From positions 1,823 through 11,355 of the forward strand of contig MGNI01000196.1 of the NCBI GenBank assembly GCA_001795115.1: a stretch of 9,533 nucleotides of DNA. Direction: 5' to 3'. Below the pieces are notes generated by a model. It had not been told where the DNA came from. It ran no database searches and was given only the letters and a program-made list of their open reading frames with translations. Shown piece after piece: positions 1 through 6,694 of the stretch (the stretch's first letter is position 1; each line of letters begins with the position of its first letter). The translations under genes were made by a program, and so were the position numbers. This DNA comes from Chloroflexi bacterium RBG_16_48_8. Lineage in GTDB: Bacteria; Chloroflexota; Anaerolineae; Anaerolineales; E44-bin32.

Positions 1-813
1 CTTCGAAGTTCCATGTCGTTGATCCAATCGGGGGATGGATCCAAGCAGTCCAATGGTGTATGGATGAGACGGATTTGCATACACCTCTTTGACTGGGGCT
101 GCTTCGACGATAAATCCTGCATAAAGGACAATGACCCGTCGTACGACTCTTGCAACAACACCTAAATCATGCGTAATCCAAATGACTGCCATTCCAAGTT
201 GTCCTTGTAAGCGGTTTACCAAATCGACGATTTGGGCTTGAATCGTCACATCCAATGCAGTTGTAGGTTCGTCGGCAATGAGAATCTTGGGATTACACGA
301 CAATGCCATAGCAATCATAGCACGTTGTCGCATCCCACCAGAGAATTGATGAGGATAATCTCCTAATCGATCTTTCGGCTGCGGGATTCCAACCAGATCA
401 AGGAGGTCAACCACACGCTCAGAGGCTTGCTTCTGCGTCATGCCCAGATGCTCGACCATGGGTTCGGAGACTTGTTTTCCAATGGTCAGCACAGGATTGA
501 GCGATGTCATCGGATCTTGGAAAATCATCCCAATTTCGGCCCCACGCACTTTTCGCAGTTCAGGCATTGGGATCTTCAGCAGATCCTTCCCAAGAAAAAC
601 AGCTTCGCCATTCTCTATCTTCCCTGGAGGTTGAGGAATCAATCGAAGGATAGAGAGCATGGTCACGCTTTTTCCACAACCACTCTCGCCTACAATCCCG
701 AGCGTTTCCCCTTCATCTAGATCGAAGGAAACGTTATTTACTGCATGCACAATACCTTCAGGGATATAAAATCTCGTGACTAAATCTTTGACATCCAGAA
801 CGAGATCTGCCAA
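1..813 (-). CDS. Dipeptide/oligopeptide ABC transporter ATP-binding protein (OppD/DppD type), 3' part cut by window edge
   Basis: Cytoplasmic ATPase that would power uptake of peptides, or of another SBP_bac_5-type ligand, through a membrane permease pair. The reading frame stays open for 271 codons to the edge. The visible motifs are Walker A GESGCGKS (residues 42-49), Q-loop IFQDPMTSLNP (about 97-107), signature FSGGMRQ (157-163), Walker B ILIADEP (about 177-183) and H-loop ITHD with His215. The NPSHPYT motif and 'IPRLD' that open the OppD/DppD C-terminal domain are also present. Family members have about 320-350 residues, so roughly 50-80 are missing. The start is TTG at 813-811. It is preceded by GGAGAAGG at normal spacing, and an in-frame TGA lies five codons upstream, so no earlier start is possible. 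The permease genes are not in the window. A promoter candidate lies about 170 bases upstream. Family certain; substrate unknown. Confidence 0.95.
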   Translation of the reverse strand, partial: MADLVLDVKDLVTRFYIPEGIVHAVNNVSFDLDEGETLGIVGESGCGKSVTMLSILRLIPQPPGKIENGEAVFLGKDLLKIPMPELRKVRGAEIGMIFQDPMTSLNPVLTIGKQVSEPMVEHLGMTQKQASERVVDLLDLVGIPQPKDRLGDYPHQFSGGMRQRAMIAMALSCNPKILIADEPTTALDVTIQAQIVDLVNRLQGQLGMAVIWITHDLGVVARVVRRVIVLYAGFIVEAAPVKEVYANPSHPYTIGLLGSIPRLDQRHGTSK

Positions 814-990
814 GCTGCCTTCTCCTCAATGTGTGTCAATTTCATCGTATTTGATTGACTATATTCCAGATACCTGAAAATGAAGGGCGAATGAGGCCCT
901 GATTACCGATATTAGGTTTACAGAATAGAATACGTATCGATGATGAAACATGCACATAGTAATAGAGTAAGTCGCCATTTTATACTTTGG

Positions 991-1018
991 ATTCTAATAT
1001 AAGAAAAATCCCTGTCAA
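991..1018 (-). promoter_or_regulatory. Sigma70-like promoter for the ABC ATPase gene
   Basis: On the minus strand, a perfect -35 element TTGACA (1018-1013) is followed after 16 bases by TAGAAT (996-991), five of six matches to the -10 consensus. Transcription would begin near 984 and give a leader of about 170 bases before the TTG start at 813. The spacing and both hexamers are good for a housekeeping sigma factor. It implies that the ATPase gene can be transcribed independently of the sigma-factor gene upstream. Confidence 0.6.
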
Positions 1019-1030
1019 ATATGTTTCAAA

Positions 1031-1052
1031 GATAGATCGTACTCCATCTATC
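1031..1052. repeat. Perfect 7-base inverted repeat upstream of the -35 box
   Basis: GATAGAT (1031-1037) and ATCTATC (1046-1052) are exact reverse complements separated by 8 bases. The centre lies about 57 bases upstream of the predicted transcription start of the ABC ATPase promoter, a usual place for an activator site. A dimeric regulator site is an inference; no T-run follows, so it is not a terminator. Confidence 0.4.
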
Positions 1053-1199
1053 GTATTAACCTTCGTGTAAAAGGTCACAAAATTTGGTTAAAAGTAATCC
1101 TTTCAACCATTAACAATGACTGCCACCATCAAAGAAACGCTTTGGGTGCCTCTCCTTTCATAGGGTCTTTTCACTACCACTAATGACCCCTGTCCCAAC

Positions 1200-1556
1200 T
1201 CAATGCAAGATGCATAGTAATCCTATTCCAGCTGGGACGGAACGGACCATCATCTGGTATGCCCCCCAACAGTGGGTATGGGTATTTTTAAGTAGCAAAT
1301 ACTGAGCATGATTGGAATACTTGCTGTGCTCTTTCGTATTGAGAGATAATGCTGATGCTATTCCTAGCGCTAAATCTCGTAAGAAAGGTTGCCATAATCG
1401 CTGAAAAGTTGTTTTCTCAAGCGAGTCCATGGAGGCGGCGCGTAACAATTTTTCCCTGGCATCCGCTGGTGGACTTTGCTGTCCCAGCCAATTTTTCATA
1501 CTTTGCCCAATGTACCTACCAAAAGAATCATGTTTAGGATGATTACGTGAATTCAT
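1200..1556 (-). CDS. Small protein of unknown function overlapping an ECF sigma gene; possible sigma regulator
   Basis: A 118-residue protein I do not recognise. Its ATG at 1556 lies inside the end of the sigma-factor gene (14-base overlap, different frame). AGAGG precedes it with six bases to the ATG, so translation is well supported. The N-terminal half contains a WLGQQSPPADAREKLLRAA stretch, resembling the cytoplasmic helical start of many sigma-linked regulators. There is one moderately hydrophobic segment, LRDLALGIASALSL, near the middle. The C-terminal third has many His residues plus HTHC and ends hydrophobic (VPAGIGLLCILH). No clear membrane helix and no HxxxCxxC zinc motif of ZAS anti-sigma factors is seen. 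Its position directly after an ECF gene suggests an anti-sigma or co-regulator, by context only. A degraded, shortened anti-sigma is also possible. Confidence 0.6.
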   Translation of the reverse strand: MNSRNHPKHDSFGRYIGQSMKNWLGQQSPPADAREKLLRAASMDSLEKTTFQRLWQPFLRDLALGIASALSLNTKEHSKYSNHAQYLLLKNTHTHCWGAYQMMVRSVPAGIGLLCILH

Positions 1557-2139
1557 ATGTGACCTCTTGCCGCAACTCCTTCTCCATACCCAGTTTCTTC
1601 TTTAACGTCTGACGACCATAATACAAGCGAGATTTTACTGTACCTAAGGGAATCTCCAGGATTTGGGAGATCTCCTGTATAGACTGATTATTGACATAAT
1701 ATAAAACGATGACGACTCGATGGGATAAAGGCAGCGAAGCAATAGCCTTACGCACCCAAAGTATTTCCTCCTCCTTCTCAACTAATTTCTCAGAGGATGG
1801 TTTGCTCTCCCTGGCCAGGATTTCTGCCATATCTTTAATGGCCTGCCACCACCGCTTCCGGCGCTTCATAAAGGTATAAGTCAGATTGGTTGTCACTCGA
1901 TATAGCCATGGCTCTAATGGACGGCAGGGATCTACGCGACATGCAAAACGATAGAGGCGAAGAAAAACATCTTGCAGAAGATCCGCGGCGATATCCTCAT
2001 CGTTCGTAATCGCAAGAGCCGTGCGATATACCATGTGACGATGACGCTCAAAAAGCTCTCCAAGCGCTTCCAGGTCGCCTGCTTGAAGTTTAAGAATCAA
2101 CGCCCGATCAGGTGTATTCTCCACGATGGCTCGCCACAT
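1543..2139 (-). CDS. ECF-type RNA polymerase sigma factor (first of two)
   Basis: A 198-residue sigma70-family factor of the extracytoplasmic-function class that would redirect RNA polymerase to a small regulon. Region 2 runs from about residue 13 to 95, with QAGDLEALGELFERH, the DIAADLLQDVFLRLYR core-binding helix and the EPWLYRVTTNLTYTFMKRRKR region that melts and reads the -10 element. A short charged linker (KPSSEKLVEKEEE) leads to region 4, with LPLSHRVVIVLYYV and the helix-turn-helix IPLGTVKSRLYYGR from residue 163. The ATG at 2139 has only GAGGCG 14 bases away, a poor Shine-Dalgarno sequence; a GTG at 2124 is an alternative. An in-frame TAA lies just upstream, so no longer form exists. 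A sigma70-like promoter and a short ORF with a strong ribosome binding site precede it, and an overlapping 118-residue gene follows. Confidence 0.93.
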   Translation of the reverse strand: MWRAIVENTPDRALILKLQAGDLEALGELFERHRHMVYRTALAITNDEDIAADLLQDVFLRLYRFACRVDPCRPLEPWLYRVTTNLTYTFMKRRKRWWQAIKDMAEILARESKPSSEKLVEKEEEILWVRKAIASLPLSHRVVIVLYYVNNQSIQEISQILEIPLGTVKSRLYYGRQTLKKKLGMEKELRQEVTYEFT

Positions 2140-2180
2140 AGATTACTGCTTTTCGCCTCAAAAGGTTCAACGATGATCAT
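2097..2180 (-). promoter_or_regulatory. Possible 27-codon upstream ORF overlapping the start of the first ECF sigma gene
   Basis: The ATG at 2180-2178 is preceded by GAGGGGGGA, the strongest ribosome binding site in the area. The ORF runs 27 codons (beginning MIIVEPFEAK) to TGA at 2099-2097, crossing the sigma start at 2139 in another frame. It begins about 27 bases after the predicted transcription start, so it would be the first start site ribosomes meet. It could control sigma translation by coupling or competition. No conserved protein is recognisable, and the peptide itself may be unimportant. Confidence 0.35.
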
Positions 2181-2206
2181 TCCCCCCTCAAAGTTTTTAA
2201 TGCCTC

Positions 2207-2220
2207 CATTGTCATTCTAA
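2207..2220. repeat. Isolated copy of the MITE-like element's terminal 14-mer
   Basis: CATTGTCATTCTAA here is identical to the reverse complement of 9244-9257, the right terminus of the inverted-repeat element near the end of the window. A chance match of 14 bases is unlikely in 9.5 kb. No second arm is seen near it, so it may be a remnant or single end of the same dispersed repeat. It covers the -10 box of the sigma-gene promoter. Confidence 0.45.
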
Positions 2221-2242
2221 ATCCCCTGATCATTACAGTCAA
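2214..2242 (-). promoter_or_regulatory. Sigma70-like promoter for the first ECF sigma gene
   Basis: On the minus strand, TTGACT (2242-2237, five of six matches) is followed by the optimal 17-base spacer and TAGAAT (2219-2214, five of six). Transcription would start near 2207, giving a leader of about 67 bases before the ATG at 2139. It is a housekeeping-type promoter without an AAC-type ECF -35 motif, so direct autoregulation by the ECF factor is not indicated. Confidence 0.6.
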
Positions 2243-2312
2243 CTTGCATTCATCCCGGTTATTATTCACCACGGATCCTTCTTCTAACGAAAACTCTTCT
2301 TTTTCCTTGTGA

Positions 2313-4253
2313 CTAAGGTGTACAAGCCTCCCCGAAGGCGATCTCCTCTATGTTCCAAAGAGCACTGAAAGAAGTCGGATCCATTTCAATGCCACATATT
2401 TCATTTCCGAAGGCGATCACCCTTGGACGAATATATAGCGGGATGGAAGGCAGCTGGGTTTGATAGATTTCCTGTGTTTTTCGAACAGCCTCAAGATACT
2501 CCTCGCCTGTCGATGGACCGAATAGGATCCTCTTACAGGCCTGATCATAGTCCTGGTCCGTAAATCCGGATGCATTCAGACCAAAGGGGAAATCCACGGA
2601 AGGTATCTCAAAACTTCCATACAACTCGCATGGTGGGCTGACGAAAGCAGGCCAAGCCCACGCAACAGTATCGAATCTGCCTCCAAAGACCGGACCATTA
2701 GGCCAGGGTGTGAAGATCTCCTCTGCATCACCGAACTCGATATTCACCCTTACACCGCATTGGATCAGATCCTCTTTGATCTTCTCTGCAATCCTTTCGT
2801 GCGATGGATCACTTGTTGTAAGAAGGCGAAACTCCAATAGGGTGTCATCCACGATCCCCACAACACCTCGCGCAATCCGCGGTGTTGTGGGATCCTCATC
2901 AACCTCTTGCCATCCCATTTGTGTCAGCAGGTCAATGGCTTCCTCTCTGTCTTGTACCACCATCGCAGCTTCGGTTAAATAAAGGGGATGAGATGGAGGC
3001 AGGTAGGAATCAGGAACAACCGAGAAACCAAGCGTGATTTCCTCCATCAAAGTCTGTCGATCAATGCAACCTGCTAGAGCCTGACGCATACGAACGTTAG
3101 AAAAGAGTGAGATTGAGTCAACACTACTGTTTTTGGTTATATTGAAATCTATCCGCTCGATCACGGTACCGACCGTTGAAGCCAGTTGTAAATGAGCTCC
3201 CTCCGCCAATTCCAACGCCTTCTGCCATTGCGAGGCAGGTAGAAGAGTCTCATCTAAAATGTCACATTCCCCCGTTAGCACCTGTTCCAAGGCGGAGATA
3301 TAATCCGACCCTAAAAAACGGAAACGAAGGAGATCATAGGCTGGAAGACCCTCCCCAGAGCGGAAATAAGTCTCAGACCTCCTCATGATAATCTCTTCCC
3401 CGCGATCCCAACGCTCAATCACATAGGGACCCCAACCCAGGGGAGTTGTTGTTGCTTCATCAAGAGAAAATAATTCGGTGACACGGTAGGATCCAAGAAG
3501 ATGTTCAGGCAATGGGGACCAAAAATTCGCTTCATATTCTGGATCGAGGAAACCTGGAATACTTGCCCATTGTGTACGCAATTCATCCAAAGCAACATAC
3601 CTGCTGGTTCTTTGGACAAGGTATTTCGTCGTGGGTGTAGCTTCATCGGCATCCACCTGGAAGGAATAAACAGAATCGCTGGCCTTTAAAGGTTCACCAT
3701 CTGACCAGGTGATGCCCGGCAAGAGTTGATACTCGACAACCAGCCGATCCATGACAACATCATCTTCTGAAAAAATCTCTATACAATCCGAATGATGGCA
3801 TCCAGAAGGGAAATAGGGTTTCTGTCCATCGAGCGTATCTGGAAGTTGGGTTTCCGGATTAAGATAAACTTCACCTTCGCTCACAACCACTTGTTCAATA
3901 CGCGCGTCGCCATCCTCCAGGTTAGGGAGCTTCGCCAGGATGACTGGCTCATAACGGAAATCGCGCACATCCATGGGTCCATCGTAGATGGCTTGCAGGA
4001 TGGTATCCGTCTCAGGTTGGGTATTTTCATAAATAAAAAGGGACTCGGGTTCTCCAGCCAGACATACGACCAGGGTTTTGGGTGGTGGCGGCATCTCCGT
4101 GGGTACAATGACATTTTCAGTAGGAGTTGGAGGCGGCTGCCGTGTAACCGAGATGGGAAGATCAAACTGTGTTGGTTTAGCACAGGCCGATAAAATCAAT
4201 ATAAATAAAAAAGGATAAATCCTTAGGACGGTTTCTCGAAAAAGCTGTCGCAT
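2313..4253 (-). CDS. Extracellular solute-binding lipoprotein, family 5 (peptide/oligopeptide ABC transporter)
   Basis: A 646-residue ligand-binding protein that would capture a peptide or similar solute outside the membrane and deliver it to an ABC permease. The N-terminus is a lipoprotein signal: a hydrophobic stretch (residues 9-22), then lipobox LSAC with Cys24. A Pro/Thr-rich tether follows (about 36-58). The SBP_bac_5 fold is supported by LPGITWSDGEPLKASDSVYSF (178-198), by GWGPYVIERWDRGEEI further on, by a middle segment with VRMRQALAGCIDR, and by a C-terminal QTQLPSIPLYIRP. An insert at about 130-165 contains C152 and C157 (CHHSDC), which may form a disulfide or bind metal. The start has AGGAG six bases upstream. 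It lies 53 bases after trmD, so co-transcription is likely. The nearest ATPase gene is about 1.5 kb downstream, beyond the sigma pair; whether they form one transporter is unknown. Confidence 0.93.
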   Translation of the reverse strand: MRQLFRETVLRIYPFLFILILSACAKPTQFDLPISVTRQPPPTPTENVIVPTEMPPPPKTLVVCLAGEPESLFIYENTQPETDTILQAIYDGPMDVRDFRYEPVILAKLPNLEDGDARIEQVVVSEGEVYLNPETQLPDTLDGQKPYFPSGCHHSDCIEIFSEDDVVMDRLVVEYQLLPGITWSDGEPLKASDSVYSFQVDADEATPTTKYLVQRTSRYVALDELRTQWASIPGFLDPEYEANFWSPLPEHLLGSYRVTELFSLDEATTTPLGWGPYVIERWDRGEEIIMRRSETYFRSGEGLPAYDLLRFRFLGSDYISALEQVLTGECDILDETLLPASQWQKALELAEGAHLQLASTVGTVIERIDFNITKNSSVDSISLFSNVRMRQALAGCIDRQTLMEEITLGFSVVPDSYLPPSHPLYLTEAAMVVQDREEAIDLLTQMGWQEVDEDPTTPRIARGVVGIVDDTLLEFRLLTTSDPSHERIAEKIKEDLIQCGVRVNIEFGDAEEIFTPWPNGPVFGGRFDTVAWAWPAFVSPPCELYGSFEIPSVDFPFGLNASGFTDQDYDQACKRILFGPSTGEEYLEAVRKTQEIYQTQLPSIPLYIRPRVIAFGNEICGIEMDPTSFSALWNIEEIAFGEACTP

Positions 4254-4303
4254 ACCTTTCTCCTCTTAATCTGAATCACCCAGTCGTTGATTCTTCCAAG
4301 CAA

Positions 4304-4352
4304 TTTCTACTTTCCATTTTCCATTTTCCACTTTTTACTTTTTACTTTCTCC
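4304..4352. repeat. Heptamer tandem repeat at the 3' end of trmD
   Basis: On the plus strand seven-base units follow one another: TTTCTAC, TTTCCAT, TTTCCAT, TTTCCAC, TTTTTAC, TTTTTAC and a degenerate TTTCTCC. They encode the Lys-rich tail of TrmD and include its TAG stop (4307-4309). Since seven is not a multiple of three, each gain or loss of a unit would shift the frame of the tail. Confidence 0.8.
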
Positions 4353-5116
4353 TTTTTCTTCTCCTCGTCTTCCAACCTGACCTCTTTATCTTCGATCATT
4401 TTTGCAATGATGGCTTGATCATGTTCACTGAGATGGGCCTCTCGGAGTAAATCGGGTCGGCGGATGATCGTCCTCTTCAGGGATTGTTGATGGCGCCACG
4501 CATCGATTCTTCCATGATCACCCGAAAGAAGCACCTCTGGCACTTCCCAGCCGCGAAAGTTCGATGGTCTGGTGTAATGGGGATGTTCCAATAGACCCTT
4601 CGTGTGTGAATCTTTATTCATCGCTTCAGAGTCCCCTAAAACACCTGGGATGAGCCGTGCCACTGCGTCGATTACAGTTAAAGCGGGAATCTCACCACCC
4701 GTCAGCACATAATCCCCGATCGATAATTCATCCGTTGCAAGGTATTGTCGAATTCGCTCGTCTACACCCTCGTACCTTCCGCATATCAACGCCAAACGGG
4801 GCAGTTGAGAAAGCTCCATGGCAACTTTTTGTGAAAACAACCGCCCTTGCGGAGTGAGCAAAATGACGGGCACTTCTCCCAAGCCACTGCCCAGAATCGT
4901 TTCAACCGCTGCGAAGATGGGTTCAGGTTTCATCACCATCCCCCCTCCCCCACCAAAAGGTTCATCATCGGTCGTTCGATGACGATCGGTTGTGTAATCT
5001 CTGATGTTATGTAATTTTACATCCAACAGTCCAGCAGTTTGCGCTCGCCCAAGGATACTGGTATGCAGATAAGTCTCCATAACTTCGGGCAGTAGGGTAA
5101 ACACATCCATTCTCAT
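4307..5116 (-). CDS. trmD: tRNA (guanine-N1-)-methyltransferase TrmD
   Basis: SPOUT-class enzyme that uses S-adenosylmethionine to make m1G37 next to the anticodon, which prevents +1 frameshifting. Numbering below is from the upstream ATG at 5125. Visible signatures are DDEPFGGGGGMVM (53-65), the knot segment LICGRYEGVDERI (113-125) with SIGDYVLTGGEIPA (135-148), and the KDSHTKGLLEHPHYTRP block. In that block Asp172 matches the catalytic Asp169 of the E. coli enzyme. The start chosen is the second ATG (5116, MRMDVFTLLPE): AGGGG lies nine bases before it but touches the first ATG at 5125. The conserved enzyme ends near residue 245, and about 25 charged, Lys-rich residues follow, encoded partly by a heptamer repeat. 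The usual neighbours rpsP, rimM and rplS are absent. Confidence 0.97.
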   Translation of the reverse strand: MRMDVFTLLPEVMETYLHTSILGRAQTAGLLDVKLHNIRDYTTDRHRTTDDEPFGGGGGMVMKPEPIFAAVETILGSGLGEVPVILLTPQGRLFSQKVAMELSQLPRLALICGRYEGVDERIRQYLATDELSIGDYVLTGGEIPALTVIDAVARLIPGVLGDSEAMNKDSHTKGLLEHPHYTRPSNFRGWEVPEVLLSGDHGRIDAWRHQQSLKRTIIRRPDLLREAHLSEHDQAIIAKMIEDKEVRLEDEEKKKEKVKSKKWKMENGK

Positions 5117-5167
5117 TTTGGGCATCCCCTGGCCAATACCTGGATTAAAATGATAACAAGAATATAA

Positions 5168-5181
5168 GGAAATGCATTTCC
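5168..5181. promoter_or_regulatory. Perfect 14-base palindrome upstream of trmD
   Basis: GGAAATGCATTTCC reads identically on both strands, 52 bases upstream of the chosen trmD start. Immediately after it on the minus strand is TATATT, a possible -10 box without a good -35 partner. The palindrome could be an operator for the trmD/lipoprotein unit. It is a single copy, so this is only a suggestion. Confidence 0.35.
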
Positions 5182-5345
5182 ATAGCAGGGATCCTCAAGG
5201 TGGGATGAGGAACAGCTCTCAACCAAAATTCCTCAATGAAATGCCAAATTCAACCTTATTAAGTCCTCTTGCGGTACGTTGAAGCACCTGAACAACTCAC
5301 TCCCTGATTTAATACACCCTTAAAATGCGAGACAAGCATTGTAAC

Positions 5346-5864
5346 TCAATCCTTATCCATCTTCAGGGAATGAAGCCAGCATTGGATTGATTTGCGAGTG
5401 GCATCAAATGCCAGGGGTGGCAGCTCATCCGGTCCAAAAAAAGCGACCTGTTGCGCATCATCTCCAGCGGTCAAAGCACCACTTTCAATCCGGCCGCGAT
5501 ATAGAATCACGATGTCCGCGCCACGCTCATGCTCTTTTCCAGAGAAGACATCTAAGAGGGATTGGATGCTGATGTGCAGGCCCGTTTCCTCATGGCATTC
5601 TCGTTGGGCCGCTTCCTGGGGATCCTCGCCTGCATCCACAAAACCCGCAGGTAAAGTCCACTTGCCTCGCTCGGGTATATTGGCTCGTTTTACAAGAAGG
5701 GCTTTACCCTCTTTTTCAATCAGCACTGCAGCTGCAACTTTCGGATCTTGAAAGTACACTCGATCACACGCTACACAGTATGGTCGCGGTTGACCTTCGA
5801 TTTCTTTATGGATAATAGGCCTTCCACAGGAAGGACAGAAACGGATGCTATCAGGGGCTGCCAT
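5346..5864 (-). CDS. Nudix hydrolase with N-terminal zinc ribbon
   Basis: A 172-residue pyrophosphohydrolase, expected to cleave a nucleoside diphosphate linked to another group, such as ADP-ribose or NADH. A zinc ribbon comes first, CPSCG (C10, C13) and CVAC (C30, C33), as in NudC-like and COG1051-type proteins. The Nudix box then spans 74-96 with every key residue: G74, E80, R88-E89, E92-E93, G95. The preceding KWTLPAGFVD is typical of the ADP-ribose-type branch. The NudC SQPWPFPxS motif is absent, so NudC itself is unlikely. Its ATG overlaps the stop of the anti-sigma gene as TAATG, and no Shine-Dalgarno sequence precedes it, so translation probably depends on reinitiation. It closes the sigma/anti-sigma operon. 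Substrate not determinable from sequence. Confidence 0.93.
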   Translation of the reverse strand: MAAPDSIRFCPSCGRPIIHKEIEGQPRPYCVACDRVYFQDPKVAAAVLIEKEGKALLVKRANIPERGKWTLPAGFVDAGEDPQEAAQRECHEETGLHISIQSLLDVFSGKEHERGADIVILYRGRIESGALTAGDDAQQVAFFGPDELPPLAFDATRKSIQCWLHSLKMDKD

Positions 5865-6694
5865 TAGCGTTGTCTGCGAAGGATAATTGTGATGACTCCC
5901 AAAATGAGCGCGAGCATGCCTAACCCAGCTTCAGTTGTACGAATGGGATCAACAGAGATCGGTGGGTAGGCGGGTTCAGGCTTATTGATTGGGGCAGGTG
6001 TTGGTTCATGTGATGGGGTGGCAGATTGCGTCTCAGTCGAGACTTGCTCTTCAAAAGTTGGTTGTGTTCCATCGTGAAGCGGCTCTGAGGGGGGAATGGT
6101 CGTTTCAGATGGTAGAACAGATTGAATACCATTCCCTTCTGTGGAAGGTTCTACTTCTCCTGTATCGAACGCCTCCGTACCAACTGCATCAGCTGCACGA
6201 GGCGCTTCAGAGAGAATGGGTTCTTCTGCCTGCCCCAACATCATCACTTCCTCCGTAGCGTGCGCCATCGTTTCATCTACGACCTCAGCTGCCTTTTCAA
6301 CCTCCATTTCAACTGCAACCTCCGCAGATTGAGAAGCCAGGTCAGGAGCTCTCATCATGCCTGGTCCGGAACGGAAGAATGCGTCCGCGCCCACAAGGAA
6401 AGTTAAGGCAACCGCGGCAACGACCGTAGCAAAACGGAAGACTGGGTAAAGGCTGCGTTTTTGTTGAAGCCCCGCCATCTCAGGGGTCAAAGTAAAATTT
6501 CGGGGTGGGCGGACCTGAGGCAAGGAACGTATTAACTTTCTGGTCCCGTCCATCTCCCATAGAGCTTTCCGCAACTGTGGATCGGCTTTTAAAAGCATTT
6601 CCAAACGGGCAGCTTCCTTCTGATTGAGCTCCCCATCCAAGTAAGCGGATAATTGTGCAAGTTCATGTTCTTTTAGATCCATCATACGCTTCAC
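5864..6694 (-). CDS. Transmembrane anti-sigma factor
   Basis: A 276-residue membrane protein expected to hold the ECF sigma factor encoded just upstream until a signal arrives. The cytoplasmic N-terminus (residues 9-60) has the anti-sigma pattern HELAQLSAYLDGELNQKEAARLE, but lacks the HxxxCxxC zinc motif of ZAS proteins. TM1 is about 85-104 (FATVVAAVALTFLVGA). An outer region of about 150 residues is acidic and rich in Glu, Thr, Ser and Pro, probably disordered. A second TM helix (256-272, GLGMLALILGVITIIL) ends in RRQR, placing the short C-terminus inside. The start is GTG at 6694, overlapping the sigma stop as GTGA, with GAGG seven bases upstream inside the sigma gene. ATGs at 6685 and 6682 are alternatives. 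The outer domain has no recognised sensor fold, so the signal is unknown. Confidence 0.88.
   Translation of the reverse strand: MKRMMDLKEHELAQLSAYLDGELNQKEAARLEMLLKADPQLRKALWEMDGTRKLIRSLPQVRPPRNFTLTPEMAGLQQKRSLYPVFRFATVVAAVALTFLVGADAFFRSGPGMMRAPDLASQSAEVAVEMEVEKAAEVVDETMAHATEEVMMLGQAEEPILSEAPRAADAVGTEAFDTGEVEPSTEGNGIQSVLPSETTIPPSEPLHDGTQPTFEEQVSTETQSATPSHEPTPAPINKPEPAYPPISVDPIRTTEAGLGMLALILGVITIILRRQR

Larger units (their letters stand above)
814..1199. other. Gene-free leader/intergenic region upstream of the ABC ATPase
   Basis: These 386 bases hold no convincing gene. On the minus strand they contain a sigma70-like promoter (991-1018), an inverted repeat upstream of it (1031-1052) and a roughly 170-base untranslated leader. 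Within the leader is a 39-codon ORF, complement(859..978), starting with ATG only about 12 bases after the -10 element and without a Shine-Dalgarno sequence. It ends 45 bases before the TTG start. The leader also has a short hairpin, AGGGC (884-888) paired with GCCCT (896-900) around a 7-base loop. It lacks a following T-run, so it is not an intrinsic terminator. Whether the leader ORF or hairpin matters is unknown. Confidence 0.55.

Noticed and set aside
427..720. 97-codon plus-strand ORF
   Set aside because: It lies wholly opposite the ABC ATPase gene, whose motifs are all intact; a shadow frame.
3881..4193. Open frames of 100-133 codons on both strands within the lipoprotein gene
   Set aside because: The lipoprotein frame has a signal peptide, ribosome site and family motifs; the others are shadows.
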